DNA of 64,000 bases from Avena insularis. Taxonomy: Eukaryota > Streptophyta > Magnoliopsida > Poales > Poaceae. Shown here piece by piece: positions 1 through 12,784 of this stretch (within the stretch, counting starts at the first letter, position 1; each line of letters starts with the position of its first letter). A model generated the notes under the pieces. It had not been told where the DNA came from. It saw nothing but the letters and a program-made list of their open reading frames with translations, and made no database searches. A program made the position numbers and the translations under genes. Location: positions 231,611,661 to 231,675,660 of the forward strand of contig CM042685.1 in NCBI GenBank assembly GCA_023614405.1, given 5' to 3'.

Positions 1-2533
1 TTTCTCAACCATCCACAGGTTACGCGCGTGTCACCGATCGTCCAACCAGCGTGGGTCGGGCCGTGTGTCAGCCCATTGGCGATTCTTGACTAGATTAGCA
101 GATGACAGAAGGTTTTCTGCGCGCCGTTTCGCCAAGTCAGCATCGGCCCCACCCGTCAGTGACCGTGGCTAGTTTGGTCTGAGTAATAAAAGTTTTTCTG
201 TTTGTCTGTTTTAATTTAAACTTTTCCAAATTGTTTTAAATTCAAATTTAAATCTGTTTTCAAATATCTTTTAAAATATAATTCCAAATTAAACATGTAA
301 TATATGTTTTGAGATCAAAAAATGTGAGGAATTCAAATATGCCCTTCAAAATATATTTTGAACACTTTAAATTTCGAGTTGATTAAAATTACAATAAAAT
401 GCCCTTTTCCTTAATTAATTAATAACTTTTGTTTTATAACTCCAAATTTGACAAATAATATGTCTAAATTGATCAGCTCGACGAGACCTTTCTGTTTAAG
501 CACTCCATGTTCTGAATTGCAGCATGCATCATATAAATATAAAGTAAAAAGCAACTTATTTGAGGTTAAAATGTGACTAAAACTCAAGAAAATGACTTAT
601 TCTTGTATTACACACCTCACCCATGCCATGCTACTTTATTGCCATGCAAATTGTGCATCATTCATCATGGCATGATTGTTTGCTTGTCGCATTTTATTCA
701 TATGCTTGTGCACTTTATTTATGTTGGCCCTTGTTTGTTTGGTTCTTCTTCGAATAGACGGCGGCGGGATATATCAAGAAACCAGGAGCACTACCCAGAT
801 CCTTCTCTCGCTTCAAGCGAGCTGCAAGCACTACCACATGCTTGCATACATCTGATACCTATTGCCTCTATCTTATTCTTGCATCATCGAGTCGCGATTG
901 CATTAAATTGAATCCAAATCTTTGCATAGCCTTTACTTTTAAACCCCACGAGCTTGTTCCTCCATCCCATGAGCCATTACTACAGGAGTTGTTTGAGCCA
1001 TGCGAGTCAGAACAACATGTGTAGGGTATGTGAGTGTCGATGGATAACGAGGTACCTAAACAACTTAACCCGAGTAGTAATGGGAGAACTAATGAAAGTG
1101 GCACGGTGAGCAATATCTGCTATTTGGTTTTTCATGCTCACTTGTGTCCCGGGACCCCGAGTACTTGATTCCTGTTCCTTGAATATTCGCTATCCACATC
1201 CGGAGGCCTATGGACCCCTGAGCGAGCTAGATTCATTCTTATTTCTTGGGGCCACAAAGTAGTTTGGGGCTTTATTACTATCCTGTACTTATGCCATGCT
1301 TTACTGCTTTATTTAAGATTGTGCGAGGAGCACCTATACTGTTTAGGTAAGCGGAGTGTTTTCGCGGTATCGACAAGCCCAGTCACACTTTCGGGTTCCC
1401 AGTCGTTTACAGCCATTGACGCAAACCTTGTGTCCGTCTCGGAGCCGGCCAACTTCGTTGCGGGTAGCTTAATGGGGTGGCCCCCTGAAATATTTCTGAA
1501 TCCTGTGATCGCTTTGTCATGAATGCCTCGTTGGGTTTTGATTTGGTTTTCCGAGGTTGATCGAGTGTGTGTTGCTATTTGTGCACCTAGCGGTAAAACT
1601 TTCAAAGCCGTGTCCGCGGTTATGGACGACTTGGAGCACAGTTTCTCGATCATAGACAAGTATAACTAAAGTACCGCTTTTAATTTGACTAAGTACCTGA
1701 ATAGTAAATAGTGCAACACTCATGGAATGGATAATAAAACTGCCAACTGATGGGGGGGGGGGTTGTTCGTCCGTTCCTCGTTGGTAAGCGAGGAGGAGGA
1801 TGGATCTGTTAATATTACCGTTATAACTGTTGTTATTAATTCACGGACATCCGTCTATCTTTGGTTAGGCGGATGGTTAGCAAGTATCTATAGAATTGTT
1901 AGGTATTATCTTTTGCTGCAATTGCGTCACCCCAGGTTGTGTCCCCTTTAGAGGCATAAAGACTTGCTGAGTACCCCTAGGGTCTCACACGATAAATTGT
2001 TTGATTCAGATGAACATGTAAACTCGCAAGATGGATCTTTGGGTGGAGACGGACGATGTTGGCAACGATCATTCGGTGTAGAGATTCCGGGAACGGGGAT
2101 CCCTGAGATCTGTGGGCGGGATGTGTTTATTTATGGGGCATCTTATGCCGATTTGCTTCTTATCCGTACTCGGATCTTGTTTTCCGCTTCCGCCTGATAC
2201 TCTGTTGTTTGATGTATGAGGAGATATCCTAAACTATTATATCTATCTAGGATATTTGGATCTTGCCGTATGGCATTGCAATATTTCTATTTCTTTTAGA
2301 TGGAATGGCTGTAAGGACTGTTGTATGGTGGCTTGCATACATACTCATTTGTGTATGTAGTTGATCCCTTCACCTGCCGATTACGCCGCCCATTCTTGTC
2401 CCGATGTTTGGAAATGGTTAGGACGGCCGAAAGGTCTACCTGTGAGTGGCATTTGGGCCCCAATTGCACTATTTTAACCATTTCCGCTCATCCAGGCTTG
2501 TAACTAGGAGCGTAATTCACCGAGGTAGTTACA
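1..2533 (+). repeat. Partial 5' LTR of element A
   Basis: These 2.5 kb align along their whole length with about 9718-12231, the 3' part of the downstream LTR. The end at 2533 is set by loss of similarity exactly after GTAGTTACA and by the primer-binding site three bases further on. Similarity is patchy: about 180-720 is nearly identical between the LTRs, while 1-180, 730-1190 and 1300-1660 differ by many one- or few-base indels. A run of twelve or so G near 1750 is only five G in the other LTR. Open frames inside are short and not conserved between the two copies; I call no gene here. Confidence 0.9.
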
Positions 2534-2535
2534 AT

Positions 2536-2548
2536 TGGTATCAGAGCC
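2536..2548 (+). promoter_or_regulatory. Primer-binding site of element A
   Basis: TGGTATCAGAGCC follows the 5' LTR after a 2-base spacer. This is the usual plant site complementary to the 3' end of initiator methionine tRNA, which primes minus-strand DNA synthesis in many gypsy and copia elements. Confidence 0.9.
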
Positions 2549-3399
2549 ATCCCGCCCTTCAGGGTCTCAGCCAAATGGTCGTTGTCAGTCTAGCAAATAT
2601 TTTAGTAGCTATGTATACTAAGGAAAAACAAAACGTGAGAGTAGGACTGCTTCCACTTTTCTTCTTAACCACCCACCCACCCTTTTCTGGTAAGGAAGTG
2701 TAACATTTTCAATCCTCTTCTTAAAATTCAAACTAGGATTCACGTGTTCTGGGTTTCTGTAGTACCATAGGTTGTGTGTTTGTGTATGTAATTCCTTGTC
2801 TATCTGTTGCATCCAACATGTTATCTCAATCTGCCTCTGGTTATCAACTGTTGGTACATTCCATACCGACAGGTTTTTGCAAACCGACGCGATCTATCTG
2901 ATTCGTTGTATACCGCCGCGATCTGTCTTACTCTTTGTTATCCGACGTTATCTTGTTTGAGGTGTTCGTTTCTGTAGTTACTAATCTTTAGGTTCATCTT
3001 GAGAAGAAGGTGTTGGGATATGTGTCCTACTTATTCATGTGCGGAGTAATGATTTGAGTGCGGGATGGAGTCGCGACCATACCACTACTTTCATCATTCG
3101 CTCTCGTATATTGAATTGGTAGAGTCACTAATCTTGATTCGTTAAGTGGTTTTGCGCATCTATTGGTATTTTAATGCCGAAATTTGCGGAAATTTTTTCT
3201 TTGATAGTTGTGTACCACACTCCTTTTCAGTCGTGTGCGATATGCTTAATATCTTCGAGGTGCTTTGAACTTTGTTGATATTTTAATATCATCTTAGTAA
3301 ATTGTATCCTTTAATCTTGGTTAATTCCATCTTGGTACTATTTTGGATTATTATTATTCTCCATTATAGTACTGACTTGTGTTTTATATCAATCACAGG
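2549..3399 (+). other. Untranslated leader of element A
   Basis: About 850 bases between the primer-binding site and the gag start. It is T-rich and I see no open frame with family likeness. It probably holds the packaging and dimerisation signals usual for this position, but none is recognisable by eye. Confidence 0.6.
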
Positions 3400-4800
3400 A
3401 TGGCACCACCACGCCGTTCTGAGGAGGACATACAACCTGAACTGGGGCCGTTGTCAAGCATCGCCAATGCCTTGGCAGCAATGCAGCAGAACCAGCAGCG
3501 TTTTGAAGAAAGTGTCAGGAGGAATGAGTTTGTTCCGCTACCTCCACCTCCCAAGCGAGGAGACATCAAGAGCTTCCTGAAGTTCAACCCACGCCAATTT
3601 GATGTGTCCGATCAACCACTTGATGATTGGTTGCATGAGATGTCAAGGTTACTGGTGACTGCTGATGTTCCTGAGCAAGAATGGGTAAAGTGTGCCACTC
3701 ACCTTCAAGGAGATGCAGCTGTGGTGGGAGAATTACCGAAGGCAAACTGCATGGTTTTCAGCCTAATTGGGGACAGTTCTTTGGAGCTTTCAAAGAGCAA
3801 GATTCGAGAAATTGTCATGGAGAGGATGAAGGAAGTGTTTCTCAACCTCAAGCGTGGCAATGACAATGTCAATACCTACATCAAACTTCATGAACCTTTC
3901 TCGTTATGGTGGCGATGAGATCTCTGATGACAAGAAGAAGCAAAAGAGGTTCCAAGGGCTCAATGCATCGATTAAATATGCAATCACACATGCAAGGCGG
4001 CGTCTTTTCGGAACTTCAGCATACAGCTCTGCAGAAGAAGCAAGTAGGCAAGTGTTTGAGGAGTCAAAGAAACACAACCGCGATGCAGCAAGCTCTTCAG
4101 CTATGTCAACTCCTTCTAAGCGTCGTGTCTGGGTTCCTAACACCCCACCGTTGCTCCCAGCTCCACCAAGACCTTCAAGCTACGCGGCAAGGCCACCAAA
4201 CTTCCTCACTGCTGCTCCCAGGGGCTACAACCACCACTACCACGAGCGCTGGCGGAGTCCTGGCTACGTTGCTCCACGTCCACCTGGTGCTTGTTACACT
4301 TGTGGAAACACTGAGCATCAACACTGGAACTGTCCTATGAACAACAAAGCTCTTCCTCCACCACCTCCAAGACCTGCGGCAAGCTCTCCTATGGTTCGTG
4401 CACCACCACCTCGGGCTCTCAACATCAACACCAAGCCCGGGTCTACTGTTGCTCGTGCCAACTGTGTCAACGCCGCTCAAGCTGAGCATGCACCTGGAGT
4501 TGTGATGGGTATGCTTTCCGTTAACTCAGTCCCTGCACGAGTTTTGTTTGATTCTGGTGCATCGCATTCTTTTGTTTCTCACAAGTTTGCAAATGAGAAT
4601 GAGTTAGCTATGGATCCTCTCCTTAAGCGGTTAATGGTCCTTTCTCCTGGAGCAACAATGGCAGCTTCTAAAATCAGCCATAACAACCAAATTGAGATTG
4701 GTGGCTCTTCGTTCTCGGCGTCATTAATTGTTCAGGCAATTCGACATTGATGTCATCTTAGGCATGGATTGGTTGACACAAATGCAGCTGTGATTGATTG
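3400..4800 (+). pseudogene. gag and aspartic protease of element A, frameshifted
   Basis: The ATG at 3400 opens a gag reading with a Q-rich N-terminus (near residues 25-40) followed by the retrotransposon-gag core (FLKFNPRQFDVSD, DDWLHEMSRL, EWVKCATHLQGDA). The frame shifts near 3850-3915 into another frame that runs to 4750. That frame carries a proline-rich linker and a canonical CX2CX4HX4C zinc knuckle (CYTCGNTEHQHWNC, about 4292-4333), which binds RNA in the capsid. It is followed by the protease active site VLFDSGASHSF (about 4540), a DSG variant usual in chromoviruses. A second shift near 4738 separates the conserved ILGMDWLT block. The start was chosen because it is the first ATG before the conserved core and follows the leader. 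Broken, therefore a pseudogene. Confidence 0.85.
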
Positions 4801-4885
4801 TCTTTGAGCGTCGGTTTCTCTGAAAATTCCTGAAGGCCATATAGTCTATTCTCCAAGTCTAACTCCTGTTATTCAGCTTTTCTCT

Positions 4886-6241
4886 TTGGCGGCTCTGAAT
4901 GATGATGCTATGGAAGCTATTCAGAGTGTTCCGGTGGTCTGTGAGTTCCCAGACGTCTTTCCTGAAGAGTTGCCAGGTATGCCTCTGAATCGTGAGGTTG
5001 AGTTTGTAATTGAGCTTGAACCTGGAACGGCTCCTATCTCCAAGCGGCCTTATAAAATGGGTCCTGCTGAGTTGGCTGAACTCAAACGTCAGCTTGATGA
5101 ACAAGAGAAGTTGGGTTTCATTCAACACAGTACTTCTTCTTGGGGAAGCCCAACCATCTTTGTGAAGAAGCGAGACAAGACTGATAGACTTTGTGTTGAC
5201 TATCGGGCTCTCAATGCTAAAACCATCAAGAATAAATATCCCTTCCATGGATTAATGATCTCTTGATCGGCTAGTGGAGCTGTGGTATTCTCTAAGCTTG
5301 ACTTGAGAAGTGGTTATCATCAAATCAAGATTCACAAGGAAGATGTTCCTAAAACAGCTTTCACCACCCGCTATGGCCTGTATGAGTACACGGTCATGTC
5401 TTTCGGTCTCACCAACGCACCTGCCACCTTCTCGAGGCTTATGAACTCGGTTTTCATGGAGTATCTTGATAAGTTCGTTGGTCTATCTGGATGACATCCT
5501 AGTCTATTCTAAGTCAAAGGAAGAACATGAAGAACACCTTGTGTGTCCTAAACAAGCTTGAGAACCGCTTATGCAAAGTTCTCCAAATGTGAGTTTTGGC
5601 TGCCTCAAGTAACCTATCTTGGTCCGTCATCTCGGCCAAGGGCATTGCCAACCCGAAACTGTAAAGACAATTGTTGGTGGCTTCCTCCTGTAAATGTCAA
5701 AGAAGTCTGGAGCTTCCTTGGTTTGGCTAGTTATTGCGTAAACCGCCGTTCGAACTTTTCAAGATAGCGAAGCCTCTTACCGATCTCCTCAAGAAAGGCA
5801 AGAAATACCTTTGGACTCTGCATGTCAAGCAAGCTTTGAAACACTCAAAGAGAAGCTCACTTCCACACCGTCTTGGTTCCTCCAGATACATCCAAGCCTT
5901 TCCGGATATTCTGGACGCCTCTTTGCAAGGATTGGGTGCGGTCCTTATGCAAGAAAAACAAGTTGTTGCTTATGCCTCTCGGATTGAAGGCGCATGAGAT
6001 CAACTATCCTACTCATGACCTCGAACTCGCAGCAGATTGTCTTTGCTTTGAAAGTATGGAGGCATTACTTGTTGGCAACTGCTAGAAATCTTTTCTGATC
6101 ACAAGAGCTTGAAGTATATCTTCACACAGCCTGATCTCAACCTTCGGCAGAGGAGATGGATTGAAGCAATCAATGACTTCGATTTGACCATCAGCTACAC
6201 TCCGGGCAAAGCTAATGTCATGGCCGATGCTCTCAGCCGTA
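4886..6241 (+). pseudogene. Reverse transcriptase and RNase H of element A, frameshifted
   Basis: RT begins with the [13 protein letters not shown] block and continues through [17 protein letters not shown] and CVDYRALN. A frameshift lies near 5245, then [13 protein letters not shown] and [12 protein letters not shown] follow. The catalytic YLDDILVYS is present around 5489-5515 but a missing base just before it throws it out of frame with the preceding block. RNase H is split over at least two more frames ([26 protein letters not shown], then [16 protein letters not shown] and [10 protein letters not shown] near 6120-6241). RT copies the element RNA and RNase H degrades the RNA strand; neither can be made from this copy. 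Four or more indels in 1.3 kb is heavy decay, or sequence error. Confidence 0.85.
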
Positions 6242-7801
6242 AAGCTTATGTCAGCAACCTCATGATGGAAGAACAACAACCTCTCTTGTGCGAGGAATTC
6301 CGCAAGCTCAACCTTGAAATTGTGGAACAAGGGTATCTTCTGAACCTTCTGGCAACCCCTCTCTTGGAAGAAAAGGTTCGCTCCATTCAACTTGGTGATC
6401 CGTACACCAAAAAGATCATCTCCAGACTTCAGCTTCCGAAGTATGAGTCCTTCCACGTCGATGACCAAGGCACGCTTTTCTTTCAACACCGGATGTTTGT
6501 TCCGAACTACCCAGGTTTGAGAGAGCAAGTTCTCAAGGAGGCGCACGATTCTGTTCTTTCTATCCACCCTGGCAGCACAAAGATGTACATGGACTTGAAA
6601 ACACAATATTGGTGGCCCGGATTGAAACGATATTGTGCCAAGTATGTCTCGGAGTGTGATGTCTGCCGCAGAGTGAAAGCTGTCCATCAGAAACCTTCCG
6701 GTCTTCTTCAGCCATTGAAACCCCCGGAATGGAAATGGGAGAAAGTAGAGATGGACTTCATCACTGGTTTTCCAAGGTCGCAGAAGGGCAACAATGCAAT
6801 CTTTGTTGTCATTGACAGGCTTTCTAAAGTGGCTCACTTCTTTCCCGTCAAGGAAACAATTTCTGCAATTCAGTTGGCTGAGCTCTATATCAACAGAATT
6901 GTCTCTCTATATGGGGTTCCTCTTGAGATCAGTTCAGACCGTGGAAGCATTTTCACTTCCAAGTTCTGGGAAAGTTTCCAAAATGCTTTGGGAACAAAAC
7001 TGAACTTCAGCACAACTTACCACCCTCAGTCACAAGGACAAGTTGAAAGGATCAATCATATTCTGGAGGATATGCTCCGTGCTTGCGTCATCTCTTTCGG
7101 CATGAAGTGGGAGGAATGTCTTCCTTATGCTGAATTCTCTTACAACAATAGCTTCCAGAAAAGTCTAAAGATGGCACCATTTGAGGCTCTCTATGGTCGC
7201 AAATGCAGAACTCCGATTGGTTGGTCGGGTGCAGGAGAAAGAATATTGTTTGGCCCTGACATTGTAACTCAAGCGGAGGAGAAGGTTCACATCATTCTTA
7301 AAAATCTGAAGATTGCTCAAAGTCGCCAGAAGAGCAATTATGACAGAAAGCACACGGACATGGAGTATGTTCCTGGTGATCTCGTTTACCTTCGTGTCAC
7401 TCCCATGAGAGGCACGCACCGCTTTAGTATCAAAGGAAAGCTGGCTCCTAGATACATCGGTCCATTCAAAATTCGTGGAAGAAGAGGAGAAGTTGCTTAT
7501 GCTCTTGAGCTCCCGGAAAAACTCAAGGTCCATGATGTTTTCCACATCTCTCAACTCAAGAAGTGCTTCAAGGATCCCGGCAGGACCGTGGACCATGAGC
7601 TTATCAATCTCCAAGAAGACCTGTCTTATCAAGAACACCCCACAAAAATCCTTGAAGTCGCAGAAGAAGGACTGCAACAAGTCCATCAAGTTACGCAAGG
7701 TGCGATGGTCGCACCATTACATTGATGAAGCCACTTGGGAACGTGAAGATGAGCTCCGTGCCAAGTATCCTACCCTCTTTGAGTCTTCTTCTTCTTCCTA
7801 G
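6242..7801 (+). pseudogene. Integrase with chromodomain of element A
   Basis: This is the longest intact stretch of element A, open from the end of RNase H to 7725. The zinc-binding HHCC module is visible ([20 protein letters not shown], then CDVC). The catalytic core shows the DDE residues: [27 protein letters not shown], and a glutamate in [10 protein letters not shown]-terminal GPF/Y-type stretch ([11 protein letters not shown]) and [15 protein letters not shown] follow. One frameshift near 7690 moves the chromodomain ([17 protein letters not shown]) to the frame ending at 7801. Integrase inserts the cDNA; chromodomains of this group bind modified histones and steer insertion to heterochromatin (family knowledge). 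Confidence 0.88.
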
Positions 7802-7824
7802 AATCTCGGGGCGAGATTCCTGTT

Positions 7825-7838
7825 TAGTGGGGGAGAGT
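7825..7838 (+). promoter_or_regulatory. Polypurine tract of element A
   Basis: AGTGGGGGAGAGT directly precedes the 3' LTR start at 7839. Purine-rich runs at this place prime plus-strand synthesis. Confidence 0.85.
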
Positions 7839-10800
7839 TGTAGCATCCCAATTGTCTAACAATTGTAATGCTACTTGGTTTAGTAATATAATGGCTACTT
7901 CATATGTATAATTGTTGCATCATAATTATATCATGCTCATGTCATCATGCCACCTTGCATTTGAGCATCATATAAAACCCTTTTTGTTTTGGTTCTTCTC
8001 TCATATGCATTGTAAATTGTATTTGCCTCTTGATATTGTATTTGGTTATTGATATTGTTTAAATGCCCAAGTTGAGTTGGGGGCATATCTTTTATTCCAC
8101 TCCACCACCCTTTCTTTCACCACCTTATAATTCCACCATCCCTTTATCCATGAGCTTTTATTTTATTTTCTTTTGGTATTTAATCTAGCTCATGGGAGAT
8201 AGGATGGATCTACTTCCACAAATTCTTTTGCTTGGATTTATTCCACTTTTGGGAATGCATAAGAATAATGCCATGTTAATATTATTGTTTTCACAAGAAT
8301 AAACATGGCATTAATTATTTTGCATGGGCCATGCAAGAACCACCACATTCTAGTCTTTTGGATTTTATTTGAATCTTTGAGTGGATCATCCCCCATATTT
8401 TTTCCATCTACCCTCTTCATGCTTGTTTGTTTGGTTCATGCTAAAAACCCTACACCATCTCCATCCATCCCATCACCCCTTTATCTCACCCATATCTTTT
8501 TCTTTTAATTAAAACTCTTATGCATGATCATATGAGGCTTATTCTTTTCTTTCTCTCTTTTCTCTCCTAGCCTAGTTCTTCTAAACCCTAATCTCCTTTT
8601 ACCCCCCTCTCTCTTTTTCTATCTCTAAACCCTCCCACCATGATCTACCCCAACCCTAAACCAAACCCTAACCCGATGCCCTCTCTAGCTAACCCTAGCT
8701 ACCCACACACCCTCTCTCTCTCGGCCTCTCTCCTCTCTCTGCCTTGCAGGCCCCACCTGGCCACCCTGGCCCCACCTAGCTACCATCCACCCCAAGCCCT
8801 AACCCGAGCCACTACTCCTACTCCAACCCTAGCTCCATACCGAGCCTCTCTCTCTAGCTCTCTTCCTCTGCCGTGCGACCCCACCAGCCGAGGCGCTGAC
8901 CTTGCCTCCCAGGCCCACACGCGGTGCCACTGCACTGCCCTAGTCGAGCTCCAGCTCGAGCACGTGAGGAGAAGAAGGAAAAAGGTGGCCGAAGCCACCT
9001 TTATCTCCAACCTGATCCCCACGGCGCCTCCCCCTCCTCTCCTACTTACCCTCTTTCCCCACGTCTTCTTGCCTCTCCCAGATCTACCCCAGGGCCTTGC
9101 CCTCTCCTCTCCTTCCTCTCCACCAACGGCCACCCTCTATCACCGGCCACCGTCGGTCTCCACCATCCCCCGTCGATCCAGGCGTGGCGAAGGAGGTTGT
9201 CGGCAAGGTCGAGGTCCTGCATCAGCTCCGACACGACGTCGAGGAGGAGCGGACCATCTGGCCTGCGCCGATGAGCCGAGCCAAAACCCTAACCCGCGGC
9301 CGCCCAGACTCGTCAATGATCCCCGCACCCTGCCCGATCCACCGCTGCTGTCGCACTCGGTGAGCTGCTGCATCTCTCAGCCCTCCGCTGTTTTTCTCTT
9401 CCTAGACGAAGCGGATCGCGATAAACGCCTCAGGTTCATGGCGCATCGCCGTCGCTAGACATCGCGTAACCCATATCTCACGTGGTCGAACCTCCCAACA
9501 ACCCCCTGCCATCAAGAAGCCGCCGCCGCCTTGCGAGACGCCAGATCGAGCCTGGCGCCCTGTTTCTCCTCATGGCACCGTCGGCTTACGGAAATGGAGG
9601 AAGAAAACAGAGCACCTCTCCTTTTGCACAAACCCCTTCCGTTTTGTTTTCCTCAACCCGCTCCTGCCGACCCACTGTCGCCTCATGCGGTTTTATAAAA
9701 GGCACCTCTACTTTGCGTTTCTCAACCCGCAGTCCCTGGGTTCGCCGCGTGTCACCGATGCGTCCAACCAGCGTGGGTCATTAAGCTTGTCGATGGTCCT
9801 GTCATGCGGCTAGATTAGCCAGTGTGACGAAGGTTTCTGCGTGCGTCATCGCCAAGTCAGCATCGGCCCCACCCGTCAGTGACCGTGACTAGTTTGGTCT
9901 GAGTAATAAAAGTTTTTCTGTTTGTCTGTTTTAATTTAAACTTTTCCAAATTGTTTTAAATTCAAATTTAAATCTGTTTTCAAATATCTTTTAAAATATA
10001 ATTCCAAATTAAACATGTAATATATGTTTTGAGATCAGAAAAATGTGAGGAATTCAAATATGCCCTTCAAAATATATTTTGAACACTTTAAATTTCGAGT
10101 TGATTAAAATTACAATAAAATGCCCTTTTCCTTAATTAATTAATAACTTTTGTTTTATAACTCCAAATTTGACAAATAATATGTCTAAATTGATCAGCTC
10201 GACGAGACCTTTCTGTTTAAGCACTCCATGTTCTGAATTGCAGCATGCATCATATAAATATAAAGTAAACAGCAACTTATTTGAGGTTAAAATGTGACTA
10301 AAACTCAAGAAAATGACTTATTCTTGTATTACACACCTCACCCATGCCATGCTACTTTATTGCCATGCAAATTGTGCATCATTCATCATGGCATGATTGT
10401 TTGCTTGTCGCATTTTATTCATATGCTTGTGCACTTTATTTATGTTGGCCCTTGTTTGTTTGGTTCTTCTTGAATAGGCGGCGACGGGGATATATCAAGA
10501 AACCCAGGAGCACTACCCAGATCCTTCTCTCGCTTCAACTGAGCTGCCAGGCAAGCACTACCACATGCTTGCATACATACAGTACCTATTGCCTCTATCT
10601 TATTCTTGCATCATCGAGTCGCGATTGCATTAAATTGAATCCCAAGTACTGCATAGCCTTTACTTTTAAACCCCACCGAAGCTTGTTCCTCCATCCCATG
10701 AGCCATTACTACAGGAGTTGTTTGAGCCATGCGAGTCGTAGAACAGCATGTGTAGGGTATGTGAGTGTCTGATGGATAACGAGGTACCTAAACAACTTAA

Positions 10801-12231
10801 CCTGAGTAGTAATGGGAGAACTAATGAAAGTGGCACCGGTGAGCAATATCTGCTATTTGGTTTTCATGCTCACTTGTGTCCCGTAGGACCGAGAGTAATT
10901 GATTCCTGTTCCTTGAATATTCACGCTATCCACATCCGGGAGGCCTATGGACCCCCCCTGAGCCAGAGCTTGATTCATTCTTATTTCTTGGGGCCACAAA
11001 GTAGTTTGGGGCTTTATTACTATCCTGTACTTATGCCATGCTTCTTGCTTTATTTAAGATTGTGCGAGGAGCACCTGTTTGTACTGGTAGTGTTTTGTGA
11101 TGTCGACAAGCCAGTCACACTTTGGGTTCCCGATCGTTTACCATTGGCGCAAACCTTGAGTCCGTCTGGGCAGCCAACCGTTGCGGGTAGCAATGGGGTG
11201 GCCCCACGAAATATTTCTGAATCCTGTGATCGCTTTGTCGTGAATGCCTCGTTGGGTTTTGATTTGGTTTTCGAGGTTGATCGAGTGTGTGTTGCTATTT
11301 GTGCACCCTGCGGTAAAACTTTCTGGCCGTGTCATGATTATGGGCGACTTGGAGCACGGTTTCTCGATCATAGACAAGTATAACTAAAGTACCGCTTTTA
11401 ATTTGACTAAGTACGACTAGTAAATAGTGCAACACTCATGGAATGGATAATAAAACTGCCAACCGATGGGGGTTGTTTGTCCGCTTCCTCGTTGGTAGCG
11501 AGGAGGATGGATGGATCTATTACCGTTATAACTGTTGTTATTAATTCACGGACATCCGTCTATCTTTGGTTAGGCGGATGGTTAGCAGTATCTATAGAAT
11601 TGTTAGGTATTATCTTTTGCTGCAATTCGTCACCCAGGTTGTGTCCCCTTTAGAGGCATAAAGACTTGCTGAGTACCCCTAGGGTCTCACACGATAAATT
11701 GTTTGATTCGGATGAGCAGGTAAACTCGCAAGATGGATCTTTGGGTGGAGGAGGCAGACGATGTTGGCAACGATCATTCGGTGTAGAGATTCCGGGAACG
11801 GGGATCCGTGAGATCTGTGGGCGGGATGTGTTTATTTATGGGGCATCTTATGCCGATTTGCTTCTTATCCGTACTCGGATCTTGTTTTCCGCTTCCGCCT
11901 GATACTCTATTGTTTGATGTATGAGGAGATATCCTAAACTATTATATCTATCTAGGATATTTGGATCTTGCCGTATGGCGTTGCAATATTTCTATTTCTT
12001 TTAGATGGAATGGCTCTGAGGACTGTTGTATGGTGGCTTGCATACATACTCATTTGTGTATGTAGTTGATCCTGCGCTATCGATTCGCCGCCGTTCTTGT
12101 CGATGTTTGGAAATGGTTAGGACGGCCGAAAGGTCTACCTGTGAGTGGCATTTGGGCCCCACCGTACTATTTTAACCATTTCCGCTCATCCAGGCTTGTA
12201 ACTAGGAGCGTAATTCACCGAGGTAGTTACA
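7839..12231 (+). repeat. 3' LTR of element A (4393 bp)
   Basis: Starts TGTAGCATCCC after the polypurine tract and ends GTAGTTACA at 12231. The first 1.9 kb have no partner in the window because the 5' LTR is cut off. A GC-rich, CT-rich block (8600-9560) gives long proline-rich open frames, including one of 272 codons; it looks like composition and not a gene. A TATA-like box (TATAAAAGG, 9694-9702) precedes the part shared with 1-2533. Confidence 0.9.
9694..9702 (+). promoter_or_regulatory. Candidate TATA box in LTR of element A
   Basis: TATAAAAGG lies in a GC-rich surround within the LTR, a plausible core promoter for the element. The matching site of the 5' LTR would lie just left of the window. 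The call rests on the motif only. Confidence 0.45.
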
Positions 12232-12746
12232 TTTTCCTTGTGCGTTTTCCACTTGATCTTGATGTATACGATTTGTCCTTCTCAAGATGGAACACCTTTA
12301 TTGACTGCTCTTGCACGCACTCTCTTGATGAATACTTGCAAGTTTCTCCCCCATACATCATGGGGAAACATTTACTTTGACCTTGTATTCATCGATCCAT
12401 GATCACCGAGGATGGCAAGCTTCAAGCATGATATCTTCTAGATATGGCACATCTTTAGCTTGCACAACATTACTTTTAACACCATTTGGATTATCTCTTC
12501 AAGATACATATGATGAACTCTATCTTCTTCTTCAAGACACCCTTGTAAAAGGCTCAATCCTCACATGACCAATCTATGGATCACTCTTTGAACACCTTGG
12601 TCACCACTTGATCCTCTTCACTTTCTTCTTCTCCAAACCTTGAAGCCAACATATGGTTCAAGCATTGCCTATGGACAATTCATACAAGTACAACTTGATA
12701 CACGCATTAGTCCATAGAGATTGTCATTAATTACCAAAACCACACA
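12232..12746 (-). mobile_element. Copia-type LTR fragment (SIRE/Maximus-like), truncated
   Basis: Read on the - strand this opens with GTGGTTTTGGTAATTAATG and continues with a CTATGGACTAATG motif, which resembles the start of SIRE-lineage copia LTRs of grasses as I remember them. Element A begins exactly at its other end (12231/12232), so it appears to have been cut by that insertion. It lies inside the second intron of the GRF gene fragment to its right. No coding sequence is seen. The family call is an inference from motif memory. Confidence 0.4.
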
Positions 12747-12784
12747 TGGGGCCCACATGTTCTTTCAAGAAGGTAAGCACTTAC

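Larger units (their letters stand above)
1..12231 (+). mobile_element. Ty3/gypsy chromovirus (Tekay-like), element A, 5' end outside window
   Basis: A long terminal repeat retrotransposon in the + orientation. The parts appear in order: a partial 5' LTR ending at 2533, an initiator-Met type primer-binding site at 2536, gag with a CCHC knuckle, protease, reverse transcriptase, RNase H, integrase, a C-terminal chromodomain, a polypurine tract, and a 4393 bp 3' LTR (7839-12231). LTR ends are TGTAGCATCC and GTAGTTACA, so the termini are inverted (TGTA/TACA). The domain order with RT before integrase defines Ty3/gypsy; the chromodomain and very long LTRs suit the Tekay/Del branch. Many single-base frameshifts break gag and RT, so this copy cannot make its proteins. 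The base pattern after the 3' LTR (TTTTC, 12232-12236) should be the right target duplication, but the left one lies outside the window. Confidence 0.9.

Noticed and set aside
2536..2548. tRNA-like TGGTATCAGAGCC sites (also 23351)
   Set aside because: They are primer-binding sites complementary to a tRNA end, not tRNA genes; no cloverleaf around them.
6082..6837. 251-codon open frame on - strand
   Set aside because: Exact antisense shadow of the element A RNase H end and integrase, which show real motifs on the + strand.
8640..9458. Open frame of 272 codons on + strand
   Set aside because: It lies inside the 3' LTR of element A, is proline/serine/leucine-rich from a CT-rich composition, and has no family likeness.
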